From positions 1 through 43,511 of the forward strand of contig CALWOL010000081.1 in the NCBI GenBank assembly GCA_944383135.1: a stretch of DNA of 43,511 nucleotides. Direction: 5' to 3'. The DNA is from an uncultured Flavonifractor sp. (GTDB taxonomy: Bacteria > Bacillota > Clostridia > Oscillospirales > Oscillospiraceae). How positions within the stretch are numbered: the stretch's first letter is position 1; every line of letters starts with the position of its first letter. The translations under genes were made by a program, and so were the position numbers. Below the pieces are notes generated by a model. That model did no database searches. It was not told where the DNA came from and saw only the letters and a list, made by a program, of their open reading frames with translations. Below, one piece after another: positions 1-11,900 of this stretch.

Positions 1-300
1 AATCCCCATGTGAGCCTGGCCGTCTTTGACAAGTACCAGGGCTTGGGCAGACTGCAGGGAGTGCAGATCATGGGGGAAGCCGTGGTGGTGGAGCCCTTTT
101 CAGAGCGCTACCTGGCCCACGCGGCCAGGAAGAAGATCTCCGTGGACTTTCTCAAAGGCCTGAAAAGCCCCATGCACCTGATCTGCGTCCGTCCCACCCG
201 GATGGACTGCCTGTTCTCCCAATTTAAAGAGCTGGGCTGTGCCTCCAGGCAGCCGCTGGTGCTCGAGGACACCGGAGAAGGAGACCGGGCCCGGCGATGA
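1..300 (+). CDS. PPOX-type flavin-binding protein, 3' part only
   Basis: The reading frame is open from the window edge to a TGA at 298-300, so only the C-terminal ~99 residues are seen and the real start lies outside the window. The first residues (NPHVSLAVFDKYQG) resemble the beta strand of pyridoxamine 5'-phosphate oxidase-like split-barrel proteins, in which a nucleotide or flavin binds and small molecules or cofactors are reduced or oxidised in the cytoplasm. That assignment rests on general resemblance to the family. No catalytic residue can be pointed to in the visible part. The next gene starts 25 bp downstream on the same strand, so it is probably the first visible gene of a three-gene operon. 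Family membership is moderately sure, substrate unknown. Confidence 0.55.
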   Translation, partial: NPHVSLAVFDKYQGLGRLQGVQIMGEAVVVEPFSERYLAHAARKKISVDFLKGLKSPMHLICVRPTRMDCLFSQFKELGCASRQPLVLEDTGEGDRARR

Positions 301-325
301 TGTTGAAAAGGCGGAAGGGGATACC

Positions 326-1633
326 ATGGAAGTAAAAAATTCTCAAAAGAAGCGGATCTATCTCAAATGGCCCTGGAATGTGGTGGTTTACATCGCTCTG
401 GTGGTCATCCTGCGGATTTTCGCCATCCCGGTGATTCTCCTCATCATGTGGTGGAACAAAAAGCAGCAGCCGGACGGACCGGAGGAGGGCTACTGCCTCC
501 AGCGCACCCGGGGACGGCTCACCGGGCTGATCTGGGCGGGCCTCTGCCTGGCAGGCGGCGGGCTGGCCGCCTGGTTTTTCCTGACGGCCCAGTCCGTGCC
601 CTACGAAGCGGAGCGGCTAAAAGAGGAGATGAGCTTTGGCTACTACCTGATCCCTGCGGCGGGCGCCATCGCCATTCTGTTGGGCCTCTTTCTGGCCTAC
701 TGGAGCCTGCGGGACGCCCTGGTGCCGGAGAAGAGCGCCCTGGCCCAGTCCATCCGCAGCCAGCTCCCCTACCCCGACGAGGCGCCGCCGGTGAAGGAGC
801 TCTTTGCCATGGTGGATCAGGATTTAAAGCAGAACGGCCAGTGGTGCGGCAGGCTGGGCGTGGGCAAGGAGTGGGTGCTGGGAGATGAAGTTTCTTCCAT
901 CCCCCGCATTCGAGGGGTGTTCAGCCGGGAGGAGCACCGCATCCGCCGCGCCGGCAAACGCACCCAGGCCGTCCACATCTACGAGATCTGGATTGTGGAC
1001 GACCGCCGGGAGCGGCAGGTCACCACTCTGAAATCCAGGCGGGAGCTGGAGGAGGCCATGGACTGCCTGCGCCGCCGGGCCCCCGCCGCCCTGTTCGGGG
1101 TGTACGACTCCAGGGAGTACCAGGACCTGGTCTACGCCAAGGAGGAGGAACAGCAGTATGCCCAGGAGCGGGCCTACCGCCAGCGCAAGGCCAAGGTGGA
1201 GGAGCAGGAGCGGGCGGAGCAGGAGCGTCTGGCCCAGAACCAGGTGCTTACCCTGCCCGACGGCTCGGTGACCTCCCGCATCACCGGGGACACCATCCAT
1301 GAACTGCTGCGCCAGCCCGACCGGAAAGGGAAGGCCGTCCCCCTCCAGCTGGTGCCCGGCGTCCCCATCCAGGGCCAGGGGCACGCCTTCAGCCGCCTGG
1401 TGGGTTTGGCCGGCGGCATGATACAGCCCACCCGCATCCTGATGGAGGAGTACTCCGGTACCCCCGGCGTGCCCGGGCAGTACGCCTGGACCCGGGATAT
1501 GTCCGCCGGTGAGGCGGAGGAGATGCTGCGGGGCTGGCTGCGGGGGGAGATCCCCTCCCTGGAGAACTGGGCAAAAATGGAGCGCTCCGGCCGCACCTGG
1601 CAGCAGGCCTCTGAACAACGCCAACAAGCGTAA
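326..1633 (+). CDS. Membrane protein of unknown function with cytoplasmic C-terminal domain
   Basis: I do not recognise this family. The frame is open from 239, but the ATG at 326 is chosen because GGAAGGGG lies just before it and the protein then starts MEVKNSQKKR, directly followed by a hydrophobic segment. The product is about 435 residues. Three hydrophobic segments are visible in the first ~140 residues (VVVYIALVVILRIF..., GLIWAGLCLAGGGLAAWFF, YYLIPAAGAIAILLGLFLA), after which the protein is soluble. Around residues 265-300 there is a highly charged Glu/Gln/Arg stretch likely to be a helix or coiled coil. The C-terminal third (IQPTRILMEEYSG, ending GEIPSLENWAKM) looks folded but matches nothing I can name. 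It lies between the PPOX-type gene and the Sel1-repeat gene, 20 bp before the latter, and is probably co-transcribed with both. Confidence 0.75.
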   Translation: MEVKNSQKKRIYLKWPWNVVVYIALVVILRIFAIPVILLIMWWNKKQQPDGPEEGYCLQRTRGRLTGLIWAGLCLAGGGLAAWFFLTAQSVPYEAERLKEEMSFGYYLIPAAGAIAILLGLFLAYWSLRDALVPEKSALAQSIRSQLPYPDEAPPVKELFAMVDQDLKQNGQWCGRLGVGKEWVLGDEVSSIPRIRGVFSREEHRIRRAGKRTQAVHIYEIWIVDDRRERQVTTLKSRRELEEAMDCLRRRAPAALFGVYDSREYQDLVYAKEEEQQYAQERAYRQRKAKVEEQERAEQERLAQNQVLTLPDGSVTSRITGDTIHELLRQPDRKGKAVPLQLVPGVPIQGQGHAFSRLVGLAGGMIQPTRILMEEYSGTPGVPGQYAWTRDMSAGEAEEMLRGWLRGEIPSLENWAKMERSGRTWQQASEQRQQA

Positions 1634-1653
1634 CAAATAAGGAGGACATACGG

Positions 1654-2895
1654 ATGGGACGATTTTTCAGCGACCTGGTGGAGCGGGCGCTCAAGTACAT
1701 CTACTACGATCTGCGCTCCAGGCGGGGGCAGGAGGGCTTCCAGCTGCTCCAGCAGGCGGTGCAGGATGGGGACGCGGACGCCTGCTGCCTGCTGGCCCGG
1801 TGCCTGTACGGACCGGAGTACACCTGGCCGGGGCATAATTTCCCTGTGGATGAGCAGGCGGGGGACGAGTTCATGCGCCGCTCCGTGCTGGAGGGCAGCG
1901 CCATCGGGACGCTGCTGTCCCTGCGCAGCGGGGTGATGGACCGGCAGCTGGCCCAGGCCATGCCCCTGACTTTCCAGGAGGCCTTTGACGCCGTGCTGGA
2001 CAAGGCGGAGCACGGGGAGCCCCTGTGCCAGATGATCATCGGGAATGCCTACTACTGGGGAGATTTTCCGGAAATTCAGGGCAAAACCCGGGAGGATTTT
2101 GACAGCGACGACGCCATTCAGAGCTATCTGCGGGAGAACTACGCCAAGTGTGAGGACTGGCTGTGGCGGTCCCTGCGCAGCGGCATCTCCACCGGCGGCG
2201 TCAACCTGGCCAACTTCTATCGGGAGGGGAAGGCGGGGCTCATCTCTCCCCGGCCGGAGAAAGCCATCGAGGTGTACCGCTATGGGGCGGAAAAGGGGTA
2301 TCCCAGTTACTTCTTCTACTATGGCAACGAGCTCTATGACCAGGGAAGCAAGGGGGAGGCCTTTGACCTCTACCGCAGGGCGGCGGAGGCGGGGGAGCCC
2401 TGTGCCTTCTTCTGGGCGGGCTACTCCTACGAGCTGGGCGAAGGGGTACCCAAGGACAACGCCCGGGCCGCCCAATATTATCAGCAGGCCCTCTCCGCCC
2501 CCATTCAGGCAAAAGTAAACCCAGCCAACCGGCTGGGCATGTTCTACTATGACGGGCACGGTGTGGAGCGGGACTGCGCCAAGGCCTTTCAGCTTTTGAA
2601 GTGGGCGGAGGACCACGGCGGGCCGGCCATGCTTTACTACCTGGGGGCCTGCTACGCCAACGGCCAGGGGACCCAGCAGGACTACCCCAAGGCCTTTACT
2701 TATCTGAATCGGATTGACTGGGACTGCCCTCACGCGTTTTATCTGCTGGGAAAGATGTACTGCAACGGCCTGGGGGTGCCGGAGGACATTGCAAAGGGTG
2801 TGGAATATCTTCAAAAGGCCGGCGATTATGCAGAAGTCAAAGAGGAATTCAGGCACTATAAAAAGACTCTGTTTGGCAAATGGGTCCGGCGATAA
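1654..2895 (+). CDS. Sel1-like (TPR) repeat protein
   Basis: The 413-residue product starts at an ATG preceded by AAGGAGGA. Most of it consists of Sel1-like repeats, helix pairs of about 36-40 residues. Clear units include LGMFYYDGHGV, LGACYANGQGT and LGKMYCNGLGV, each followed by an Asp/Glu-Tyr-x-Lys-Ala-type second helix. Sel1 repeats form superhelical scaffolds for protein-protein contacts. No signal peptide or membrane segment is visible, so a cytoplasmic adaptor is likely, possibly working with the membrane protein encoded just upstream. The first ~130 residues are less regular. No enzymatic domain is seen, and the partner is unknown. Confidence 0.85.
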   Translation: MGRFFSDLVERALKYIYYDLRSRRGQEGFQLLQQAVQDGDADACCLLARCLYGPEYTWPGHNFPVDEQAGDEFMRRSVLEGSAIGTLLSLRSGVMDRQLAQAMPLTFQEAFDAVLDKAEHGEPLCQMIIGNAYYWGDFPEIQGKTREDFDSDDAIQSYLRENYAKCEDWLWRSLRSGISTGGVNLANFYREGKAGLISPRPEKAIEVYRYGAEKGYPSYFFYYGNELYDQGSKGEAFDLYRRAAEAGEPCAFFWAGYSYELGEGVPKDNARAAQYYQQALSAPIQAKVNPANRLGMFYYDGHGVERDCAKAFQLLKWAEDHGGPAMLYYLGACYANGQGTQQDYPKAFTYLNRIDWDCPHAFYLLGKMYCNGLGVPEDIAKGVEYLQKAGDYAEVKEEFRHYKKTLFGKWVRR

Positions 2896-2920
2896 GCCGG
2901 CCGGGGAAAGAAGCAGAGAA

Positions 2921-2965
2921 GGGCCCGCCGCAGAATCAAAAGATTCTGCGGCGGGCCCTTTCTTC
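2921..2965. terminator. Bidirectional intrinsic terminator
   Basis: A perfect 17-bp inverted repeat (2921-2937 with 2942-2958, loop AAAA) is followed by TTTCTTC on the plus strand and TTCTCTGCTTC on the minus strand. It lies between the 3' ends of the Sel1 gene (plus) and the giant gene (minus) and probably stops transcription from both sides. Confidence 0.9.
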
Positions 2966-2979
2966 GTCTGTGAGACGGC

Positions 2980-5900
2980 TTATTTTGTCAGGTACTCGCA
3001 GAAGTTCATCATCAGCTGTGCCACCTGGCTGCGCAGCGCGGGGCCCTGGGGGTCCAGTCTGCCGCCGCCGATGCCGTTGACGATGCCGTGCTCATTGGCC
3101 CAGGCCATGGCCGGGCGGGCAAAGGCGCTGATCTGATCGGCGTCGGCAAAGTGGTCCAGGCTGTGGCTGCTCTCCGGCTTGCCCGCGTAGCGCCACAGAA
3201 TGGTGGCCAGCTGCTCCCGGGTGATGCTGTCATTGGGCCCGTACAGGCCGCCGCCGTAGCCCAGCACAAGTTCCGCTTCCGCCGCCCAGTTCACCCCGTC
3301 GGCGCACCAGCTGCCGGGCGGCACATCCGAAAAGACGCCGCTCAGGCTGCTCACCGGGTTGTCCTCCATATTGTGGAGCACCTTGGCCTGCATCCCGCGG
3401 GTCATAATCCCGTCCGGGCTGAAGCGGCCGCCGCCGATTCCGTTGAAGATCCCTCGGGCGGTGACAAAGACTACCGCGTCGTGGTACCAGGCGGTTTCGG
3501 GCACATCGGTGAAGCTCTGGGTGTTGTCCACAAGCCGGATGGTGGAGCTCTCCTCCAGGATGAGGCGCACGCCGTCCCCGGTGGGCACGGACTGTTTCAC
3601 CACGGTCTCCGAGCCGTCCTCACCCACCACAACTGCCACCACGCCGGGCGTGACGTTCTCCACGGGAATCTCCACCGTGATGCCCGGGACATGATCGGGA
3701 AGGGTGATCGCCACCGTGGGGGCGCCGCCGCCGTCCAAACCCGGTACCAGCTCGGGCAGGGGCAGCTTCACCGGCCGGCCGGTCTGCTCCGCCTGCTCCG
3801 CCGCCTCCTGGGAAATCTCCACCTGGGCGGTGGTGTTCCCCGCCGGGTCGGTCTGCGCCGTACCGGTGGTGCCGTCGGGACGGCTGGTGGTTTCGGTCAC
3901 CGTGCCGTCAGGCTTCGTGACGGTGGTGGTGGTGGAGCCGTCCGGATTGGTAACCGTCTCTCCGCCGGGCGCCGCCGGCGTGCCGCCGCCGCTGCCGCCG
4001 CCGCTCTGCCCGCCCTCGGTGACGGTGACCGTCAGGGTCTTGGACAGGGATTCGTAGTTGGCATTGGTGGGCGTGTAGCTGGCCTCATAGGACTGCTGCT
4101 CCGCATTCAGCACCGTATCCGGGCTGTTCCAGCTCCAGCCCCCGGGCAGGGTGACCGTGCTCAGGGGCTTGCCCGCGGTACCGGTCAGGCCGGTGGGCTC
4201 CCGATAGGCCGGGTCGCTGGCCGCCGGGGCCTTGGCGATGGTGAAGGGCAGAACCACGCTGCCGAAGTAGGTACTGTCCTCGGGCACGCTGACGGTGAGG
4301 GTGTAGCTGCCCGCGTCGGTGGGCGGGCCATCCAGGGCCGTGCCGTCGGACTTCTTCCAGGTGTAGCGCAGCTCGCCCGCATAGCCGCCGGTGACGCTGG
4401 CCGTGCCCTCCCAGGCGGCGGGCTTGCCGTCGTAGGTCTTGTCGCTGACGGTGAGGCCGGTGATGGTCACCGGAGTCTTGCCCGTGGGAGGATTGATGTT
4501 GACGGTCAGTTCCACATCCACGGGGGCGTAGTTGGGATTTTCCGGGGTATAGGCGGCCTGATAGACGCCGGTGGCGGTCAGAATTTGGCTCCCATCCATC
4601 CAGGCCCAGCCATTGGGCAGGGTCACGGTGCTCAGGGCCGCGCCGTAGTCGGCGGTGAGGCCGTCGGGCGCCCCGTAGGCGGGGTCGCTGGTGCCCGGGG
4701 CCGGTTCGATGGTCACGGAGATGCTGACGGCATTGCTGGTATACTTCGAGTCGCTCTCCGGCACCCGGACGGTGACGGTGTAGCTGCCCGCGTCGGTGGG
4801 CGCGCTGCCGTCGGCGGTGCTCCAGGTGTATTCCAGCGCGCCGGGGTAGTCCTGGGCGGCGGCCTCTACCTGGGCGGGGGTGCCGTCATAGATCTTGGTC
4901 ACGCTTTCCGGGGCGGTGATGGTGACCGGGGTCTTTCCGAACGGCTCCTCCACCTCCGCCGCCGGCGCCAGGGACAATGTGCCCGTGTCCGAGGCGGCGA
5001 AGGGTACCAGGAGCTGGCCGTCGGCCGGGGTGGAAACGGTGAGGCTGAATTTGCCGGTGGTCTCATCGGCCACGGTGGCGCGCGCCATAACGGCGGCGCC
5101 CTCCACCTTGCCGATGCTGTCGGCGTCGGAGGTCAGAACCACGCCCACCAGCTGGCCGGGCAGGGCCGTGCCGGTGACCAGTGTGGTGCCGTCCCCCTGG
5201 TCCTGAGCGGTCACGTCCGCGGGTGCGTCGGGAACCGTGCGGTCCACCAGGATGGTGATGGGCTTGCGCCAGGTGGCAGAGCCGTCGCTGCTGACGGTCC
5301 ACAGGCCGTCGCCGCCCCGCAGGCTGCCGGCGCTCCCCTGTCCCACCGTGACGGTGAGCCAGGCGGGGTAGCTGCCGTCGGCCAGCTCCGCGCCGTCGGG
5401 GGCCACCAGCAGGGTGGCGTTCACCAGGCCGCCGGCTGTCAGGGTGCCGCCGGCGGGGGCAAGCTGGGGATCATCGGTGCCCGCGGTGCTCTCATCCGGC
5501 AGGCCCAGGAAGGCCCAGGTGAGGCCGCTCTGGCTCCAGGGGTTCCCCTCCGCATCGGTGAGGCTGAAGGTAATTTCGCCGGCGTCCCGGCCGCCGAAGC
5601 CGGTCTCGGTGACCAACAGCTCCGTCGTGCCGGAGGTGGTGCCCCCCCGCAGGTCCTTGCCGATGGTCAGGGTGTCGCTCTGGACCCAGGCGTCCGCCTG
5701 CGCGCCGTCCGGTGTGAAGTCCATGACCTCCACCAGCAGCTGGCCGGTGTAGCCCGCCGGGGCGGCGGCGGTGACGGTGTAGGTGCCGGCATCGGGATTT
5801 TGGATGATCCAGTAGTCGTTTTCATTGAGATAGCTTTGGGTGACGGCCGCCTCCGTGGGACCGGTGACGGTGAGGGTGGCGCCGCTGGCGGGCAGGGCCC

Positions 5901-8900
5901 CCAGGGCAAAGCGCAGCTGCCGGGTGCCCTCGGTCACGGTGTAGGTCCCGGCGGCGGTGAGGGCCGCGCTGCCGTCCCCCTCGGCGGAGGCGATGAGGCC
6001 GGTGTGGTAGCCGCTGCCGGTGCGCACGGCGTCCAGCGCGTCCCGGTCGCCCACCCAGAAGTGGGCCAGGGCCGGCCCCTGGGTCTCGGAGATGGTCATG
6101 CTGGTGTCCTGACTGACCTTCCAGGTCAGCAGGGCGGTGTAGCCGCCGGCGTCGGCCAGGGAGCTGTCGGGCAGCTGCAGGGTCACAACCTGCTCGCCGT
6201 ATTCCCCGGCGGGGAGGTACATGGCCTCGGCATCGATGTTGAGGATGATGCCCCGGTCGGTGAGGACCTGGATGCTGGGCTGCACCTCCACCGCCGCCGT
6301 GTGGTCGTTGCGGAAGGCGAAGTAGAGCTGGCCGGTGCCGGTGCTCTGGCCGGCGGCGGTCTCCACATCACTGGCGGAGAAGCTCAGCAGGCTCACCGGC
6401 AGGGCGGGGTCTTTGCCGTTCCAATCCGCCAGCATGTCGAACAGCCCGGCGGTGCTGGTCAGGAGGGCGGCCTCGCCGTCCAGGGCCTGGGTCAGCGCCT
6501 TCACGGTGTCCACCATCTTGGACTGGGCGATGCCGGCGGCCTGCTCGGCGGCCTTCTGGTGGTCGCTGTTCCAGTTGAAGGAATAGATGTCATAGCACAC
6601 GCTCGCGGAAATGGAGCTCAGACTGGCCACGGCGCCCATCAGGGTGTTTCCGTAGACGCCTACCAGCGTGCTGGCCACATCCACGCCCACCAGTCCGTAG
6701 CGGAACAGGAGGTTCTCGTTATAGAACTTGACCGCGTCGTTGGCCGCTGTGTAGAGGCTGTCCAGGGAGCTGTTCTGCTGGATGATGGCCCTGGACAGGC
6801 TGTCGAAGCTGAGGGTGCTGCTGGTGACCGCGTCCTTGCCGTTCCGCTCCCCGGGGCCGTAGACCTGGATGGGCGTCAGGGACAGAACCCGGCGGCCCGT
6901 GTCGTCCACACGGAGGATGTAGCTGTTCAGCCCGCTGAGATAGTCGATCATGGCGCCGGCGGGGTAGCTGGAGCTCCACTTGTTGCCCAGCATGGCCTCC
7001 GTCTTTGTGATGGCCGCTGTCATGGACGCGGCGGCGCTCTCCCTGGCCGCGCGGATGGTACGCAGGGTGATCATCTTGTCCGCCAGGGCCTGGTACAGCT
7101 GCTCCTCCGTGCTGTCCTTGGACATGGAGCTGAGGACCTCCAGGGCGTCCGCGTCGGTCCGGCTGTACAGGAGGATTCGCTCCACCGCCTTGCCCAGCAG
7201 GAAGTTTGCCACCTTGTTGAACAGGGGGTCGCTGTAAATGTCGGTCTTGCCGCTGATTTTTTTGTTCAGGGTATCGTCGCCGATGAGGGCCGTGAGTTCC
7301 CCGGTCAGCTGCTTGACGTACCCCTCCTTCTCCTCGGCGGTCAGGGCCTGGAAGCTGAAGCTCTTGATGTCCGTGATCATGTCGGCATACTTCCCGGCCA
7401 GGCCGGCGGCGTCAATGGTGTAGCTGCCCTTGTAGTAGGTTTGATGGATGTAGGTGGCGGTGTTCTGATAGAGGTCCAGCAGGACCTTGGAGGCCTCCTC
7501 GGACACCTTCTCGTTTTGGGCGGCGATCATCGGGTCGATGTACGCGCTCTTGATGGCGTTGATGCCCATGGAGAGGATCATGGAGAAGATGGGGTTATAC
7601 CCCACGCCGGTGTTGCCCATGGACTGCACCACCTGGGTGCTCAGCGCGCCCCAGTCGCCCTTTTCGCTGGCTTCGCGGCAGATTTTGTTGGCCATGTAGA
7701 ACTCTTTGATGATGCCGCTGGCGGGGCCAATCTGGGCCCCAAAATCGCTCCGGCCCTTTTCGATGATCTGGTATTCCTTCAGGCTGGCGGTGAACAGCGC
7801 GACCTCTGTCTGGAAGCCGTTCCCCTGGCCCATGACCTGCTTGACCATCTTGTCCGCCTCTTTGAGCCGGGTATCCAGCTGGCTGACAAAGGCGGCGGCC
7901 TCTTCGGCGTTGTAGCAGTCCTTGGCGATGGAGCGGACCTCATTGATATCCAGCGAGGCGGACTGCAGCGTCTTGGTGCTGGCCTGCAGATTTTCATAGG
8001 CCTCTACGGCGGCTTTCTCCAGAGCCTCGATCTCCTCCAGCTTCGTCGTTGCCGTAATGCCGGACAGGTTCTGCACCGCGGCTTTATAGTCCTTGATGGC
8101 GGTGTTTACCCCCGATATCGCGGCCTGGCGCTCGTTGAGGGCGGTGGAGAGGGTCTTGCCGTTGGAAAGCGTCACGCCGTACAGATTAAATACCTTCCCT
8201 CCGGATTCGCCGTAGAGCTGGCCGGACTTCCACCAATCCCAGTACAGAACCTTGGAATCAAACTGGATTGCTCTGCTGCTCCTGGCAATCAGGTTGGTTC
8301 CGGTGGTGCTGAGCACCTTGAAGTTTTCCTGATGCTTGAAGAGAAAGACGAAGTTGCGGAGGACTTTCAGGACTTCGCCGCTGCTGACGGTCTTCCAGAA
8401 GTCAGCGACACTGCCGATGGTCTCCTGATAGAGGGTCTTGCGCAGGGCCGCGGCCAGCTCCTGGCCCACCTTGCCCGCCAGTCTTGCCACCCGGAAGCTC
8501 TCGTTGAGCTTGACGCCCAGGGAGGCGACAATGGACAGCACGCCGGAGACCAAGTCCGTGGTGGCGATGCGGCTGTCCCAGTCGTTCAGGCTGGCGATGG
8601 CGTAGTCGTAGTCGCCCAGGCTGTAGCCGTATTTCTCCACGGTCACGTCATAGAGGGTTTCCATGCCGTAGCCGCCGGTCTGGTTGGCGCCGTTGAGCAG
8701 GTCCTTCAGCGCCTGGGGGATCTCCGGATCGCCGATGATGTTGGCCAGCAGGGTGTTGTTGTCCCCCTCGGGGTCGGCGCTCAGCAGCTTGAGCAGCCGC
8801 GTCACGGCCTCGATCTGCTTTCTGGAGGCGATGGCGTTCCCGCCGAGCTGCTGAATGGTAATGGTCTTGTAGTTGGTGGCGTCGGAGACGCCCCAGGCCT

Positions 8901-11900
8901 GGGCGGTCTCCCGCAGCAGCTGCTCCCGATAGGCGTCGTAGTCGGTATCGCTCCCGGCCAGCAGCTGGAGGGATGCGTCCCCCTGGCTGAAGGCGATGGC
9001 CGCGCCGCCGCGGGTGCTGTCCAGCACCAGCAGCTTGTAGCGGGCGTAAATGGTCTCGCCGGCGCCGATCTGGCCCACGGCCAGCTGGCCGTCGTAGGGC
9101 TGGCTCTCCCAATCGTCGGGATAGTCCTCCCCCTCCCGGACCCAGACGGCGGCCAGCAGCTGGACCTGGACCCCGTCCACCACCGGCAGCACCGGGGTCT
9201 CCAGGACCACGTCCTTGGCGGGGGAGCCGCCCAGGTTGGTGAATACGGCGTCGATGTACCAGGCGTTGCCCTCCCCGGCCAGGATGTCGTAGCTGGACAC
9301 CACCTGGGCCGCGGTCTGGGCGCTCTGCTCCACCGCCGGGGTGTAGCCGGTGACGGTCTCCCCGTTCCGGGTGAAGGAGTAGCTGAGCCAGGCGTAGTAG
9401 CTGCCGGACAGGCTCTCCAGCCACGCCATGGCGGCGTCGCCCTCCTCCTGGGTCAGGAAGCCGTCCTCCACATAGGTGTCGATGATGGCGGAGTCCACCA
9501 AATCCACCGTGGGGAGCATCAGGAAGTTCAGGTCCACGCCCTTGCCGGCGGCGATCTTGGGGATGGTGATGCTGCCGTCGGGGTTGCTCACTGCATTGGG
9601 CACGCCGTCCAGGTTGGCGGTGACCATGAAGGCCTCGTTTTTCAGCATGGCCCCCGGGGCCAGCTGGCCCTCCACGGGCATCTGGTCGGAGACCAGCACC
9701 TGGAAGGTGAGGTTTTCGATCTCCTCCAGCATGGAGGGGTTGTCGAAGCGCACCTGCAGCATCTGGGTCTCCTTCTCATAGGCGGCGCTTTGGGCGAAGC
9801 CCAGAGAGAAGCCGTCGCCGCTGCCGGTCTGCCCCGTGCCCACCTGGGCGTAGGTCAGGAAGTCCTGGCTGAAGTACTTGTAGCCCGCGCCGGACAGGGC
9901 CGGGAAGGCCCCCTCCAGCCGCACATCCAGGGCGGTCTGGCCCAGGTTGGTGGCCAGGTAGTAGCCGGAGGACACGTAGCTCACCCGCAGGGGGATGGTC
10001 CGGGTGACGTTGACGCTTACCGTTTCGCTCTCCCTGCGGATGCCGGTGGCCTTCAGGGTGAAGTCCAGGTACCAGCCGCCGGCCAGGTATTCGCCGTTCT
10101 GGTTCACCAGCTGCACCCGGGGCACCCGGCCGTCGGGGGCGGGGGCGGTGGTCCCTTCGGCGGTGGTCTTGGCCAGCACCGTGGCGGTGCGGCCGTCGGC
10201 GCTGACGCCGGTGAGGATGTACCGCCCGCCGTTCTCCATGCTCCAGGTGGGGAACATGCCCGCTTCCCCGTTCCACACCAGGCCGCAGTCCTCCGGCAGG
10301 GTCAGGGTATAGGTGTTGGGACTGCCCTCCGCCTCGGCCACGCCCGCCCGGACGTACAGGGCGCTCTCCGCCACCTCCCACACCAGGTCCAGCTGCGCTC
10401 CGGGCGCCAGCTCGTCTACCGTGAGGGAGGACACGGAGCCGTTTTCGCCCCGGAAGGTGATGAGGTCGGCGTATTCCTCCTCGCCGCTCTCCAGGGTGAA
10501 GGTCAGGTCGTACAGGGTCTCATACAGCTGGCCGGTGGCCTCCAGGCAGGAGTTGCGCACCGAGATGCGGCTGGCAATCCGGTTCAGGGTGTAGGAGGCC
10601 TCGAACTCGTCGGCGGGGTAGTTGAAGGCCAGGCCCGCCTGGTTGGTGGGCTGGGTGGTCAGCTGGTAGGCGATGTCGTAGAAGGCCTTGTTGGCGGCGG
10701 ACACCAGCTGCAGGTCCGAGGACGTGCCGGCGGTCATGGTCAGCTCAAACATCTTCTGCTTTACCGTAAAGCGCTGGGGCTCCAGGTCGATGGTGGGATA
10801 GAGGGTGAAGCTCTGCTCCAGCGTCTCGTAGCCGCCGGCCCGGAAGGTGAGGGTGTAGGTGCCGGCGGGGTAGTTGGTCAGCTGCACCCGGCCGTACTCG
10901 CCGGTGATGGTCTGGGTGTAGAGCTGGGGCGTCTCCGCCTCGGCGGGGCCGTAGAGGGAGAACATGGTCCCCGCAGGCACGGGAACGCTGTCCTCGTCCC
11001 ACAGTTCCAGCACGGCGGTGCCGATCTGGGCGGCGGAGACGTGGAAGGTCACGGGGACGCGCTGCTCCACCGGCGTGCCGCCGCTCATGGCGGTGATGAC
11101 CACCGCTCCGGTGTAGGTTCCCGCCTCCACCTTCTCCGTGGGGGCGGCAATGACCTGGATGGACATGCGCTGGGCGCTGGTCCGGTAGGGCGCCAGGGTG
11201 GCGCCCTCCCCCAGGCCGGCCACGGCCAGGTTCACCCAGGGCAGGTCGGGGGCGGTAATCTGGATGTCGGTCAGGTCGCCGTCTCCGGCGTTCCAGAGCC
11301 GCACCAGAGCGGCCACGGTCTGGCCGGGACGGATGGCCCGGACCACCGTGCCGGGATTCTCCTCGTCCCCGGTGTCCAGCCTCAGGTCCGCCCGGGCCTC
11401 CGTCACCGTGACGGCTACGGCTGCGGAGCGGGTGACGCTCCTGCCCGCGTTGGGCGCGCCGGTGGTGCCGGTGAGGGTGAAGGTCAGTTCATAGTCGCCG
11501 GGCTCCACACTGGCGTCCGCCCGGATCTCCAGGGCGAAGTGCAAAGCGTCGTACTCCGGCTCGCCGCCGTTGATGGAGATGGCGTTGACGGTGCCCTCCA
11601 GGCTGGCGGCCGTCACGCCGGCGCTGCCGGGAATCTCATACACGCCGCCGGTGCCCTGGAAGTATACGGTGAAGCCGGCGGGCACCTCGGCGGCCTTCAG
11701 GGTGACGCCTGTCAGGTCGGTGTAGCCGATGTTGGCCGCCTGGCCGCTCACCTGCCGGGCCTGGCCCTGGGTGAGGGTCAGCCTGGCGGGCAGGCTCACA
11801 TAGGCCCCGTAGACCGACAGCGCCTGGGAGGCCGTCTTGGTGACGCCGGTTTCACTCACCGCGGCGGAGGCCGTTACAGCGCCGCCCAGGCTGGCGGGCA

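Noticed and set aside
1174..2856. A 560-codon minus-strand frame opposite the Sel1 gene
   Set aside because: It is a codon-aligned antisense shadow, and the Sel1 repeats on the plus strand are unmistakable.
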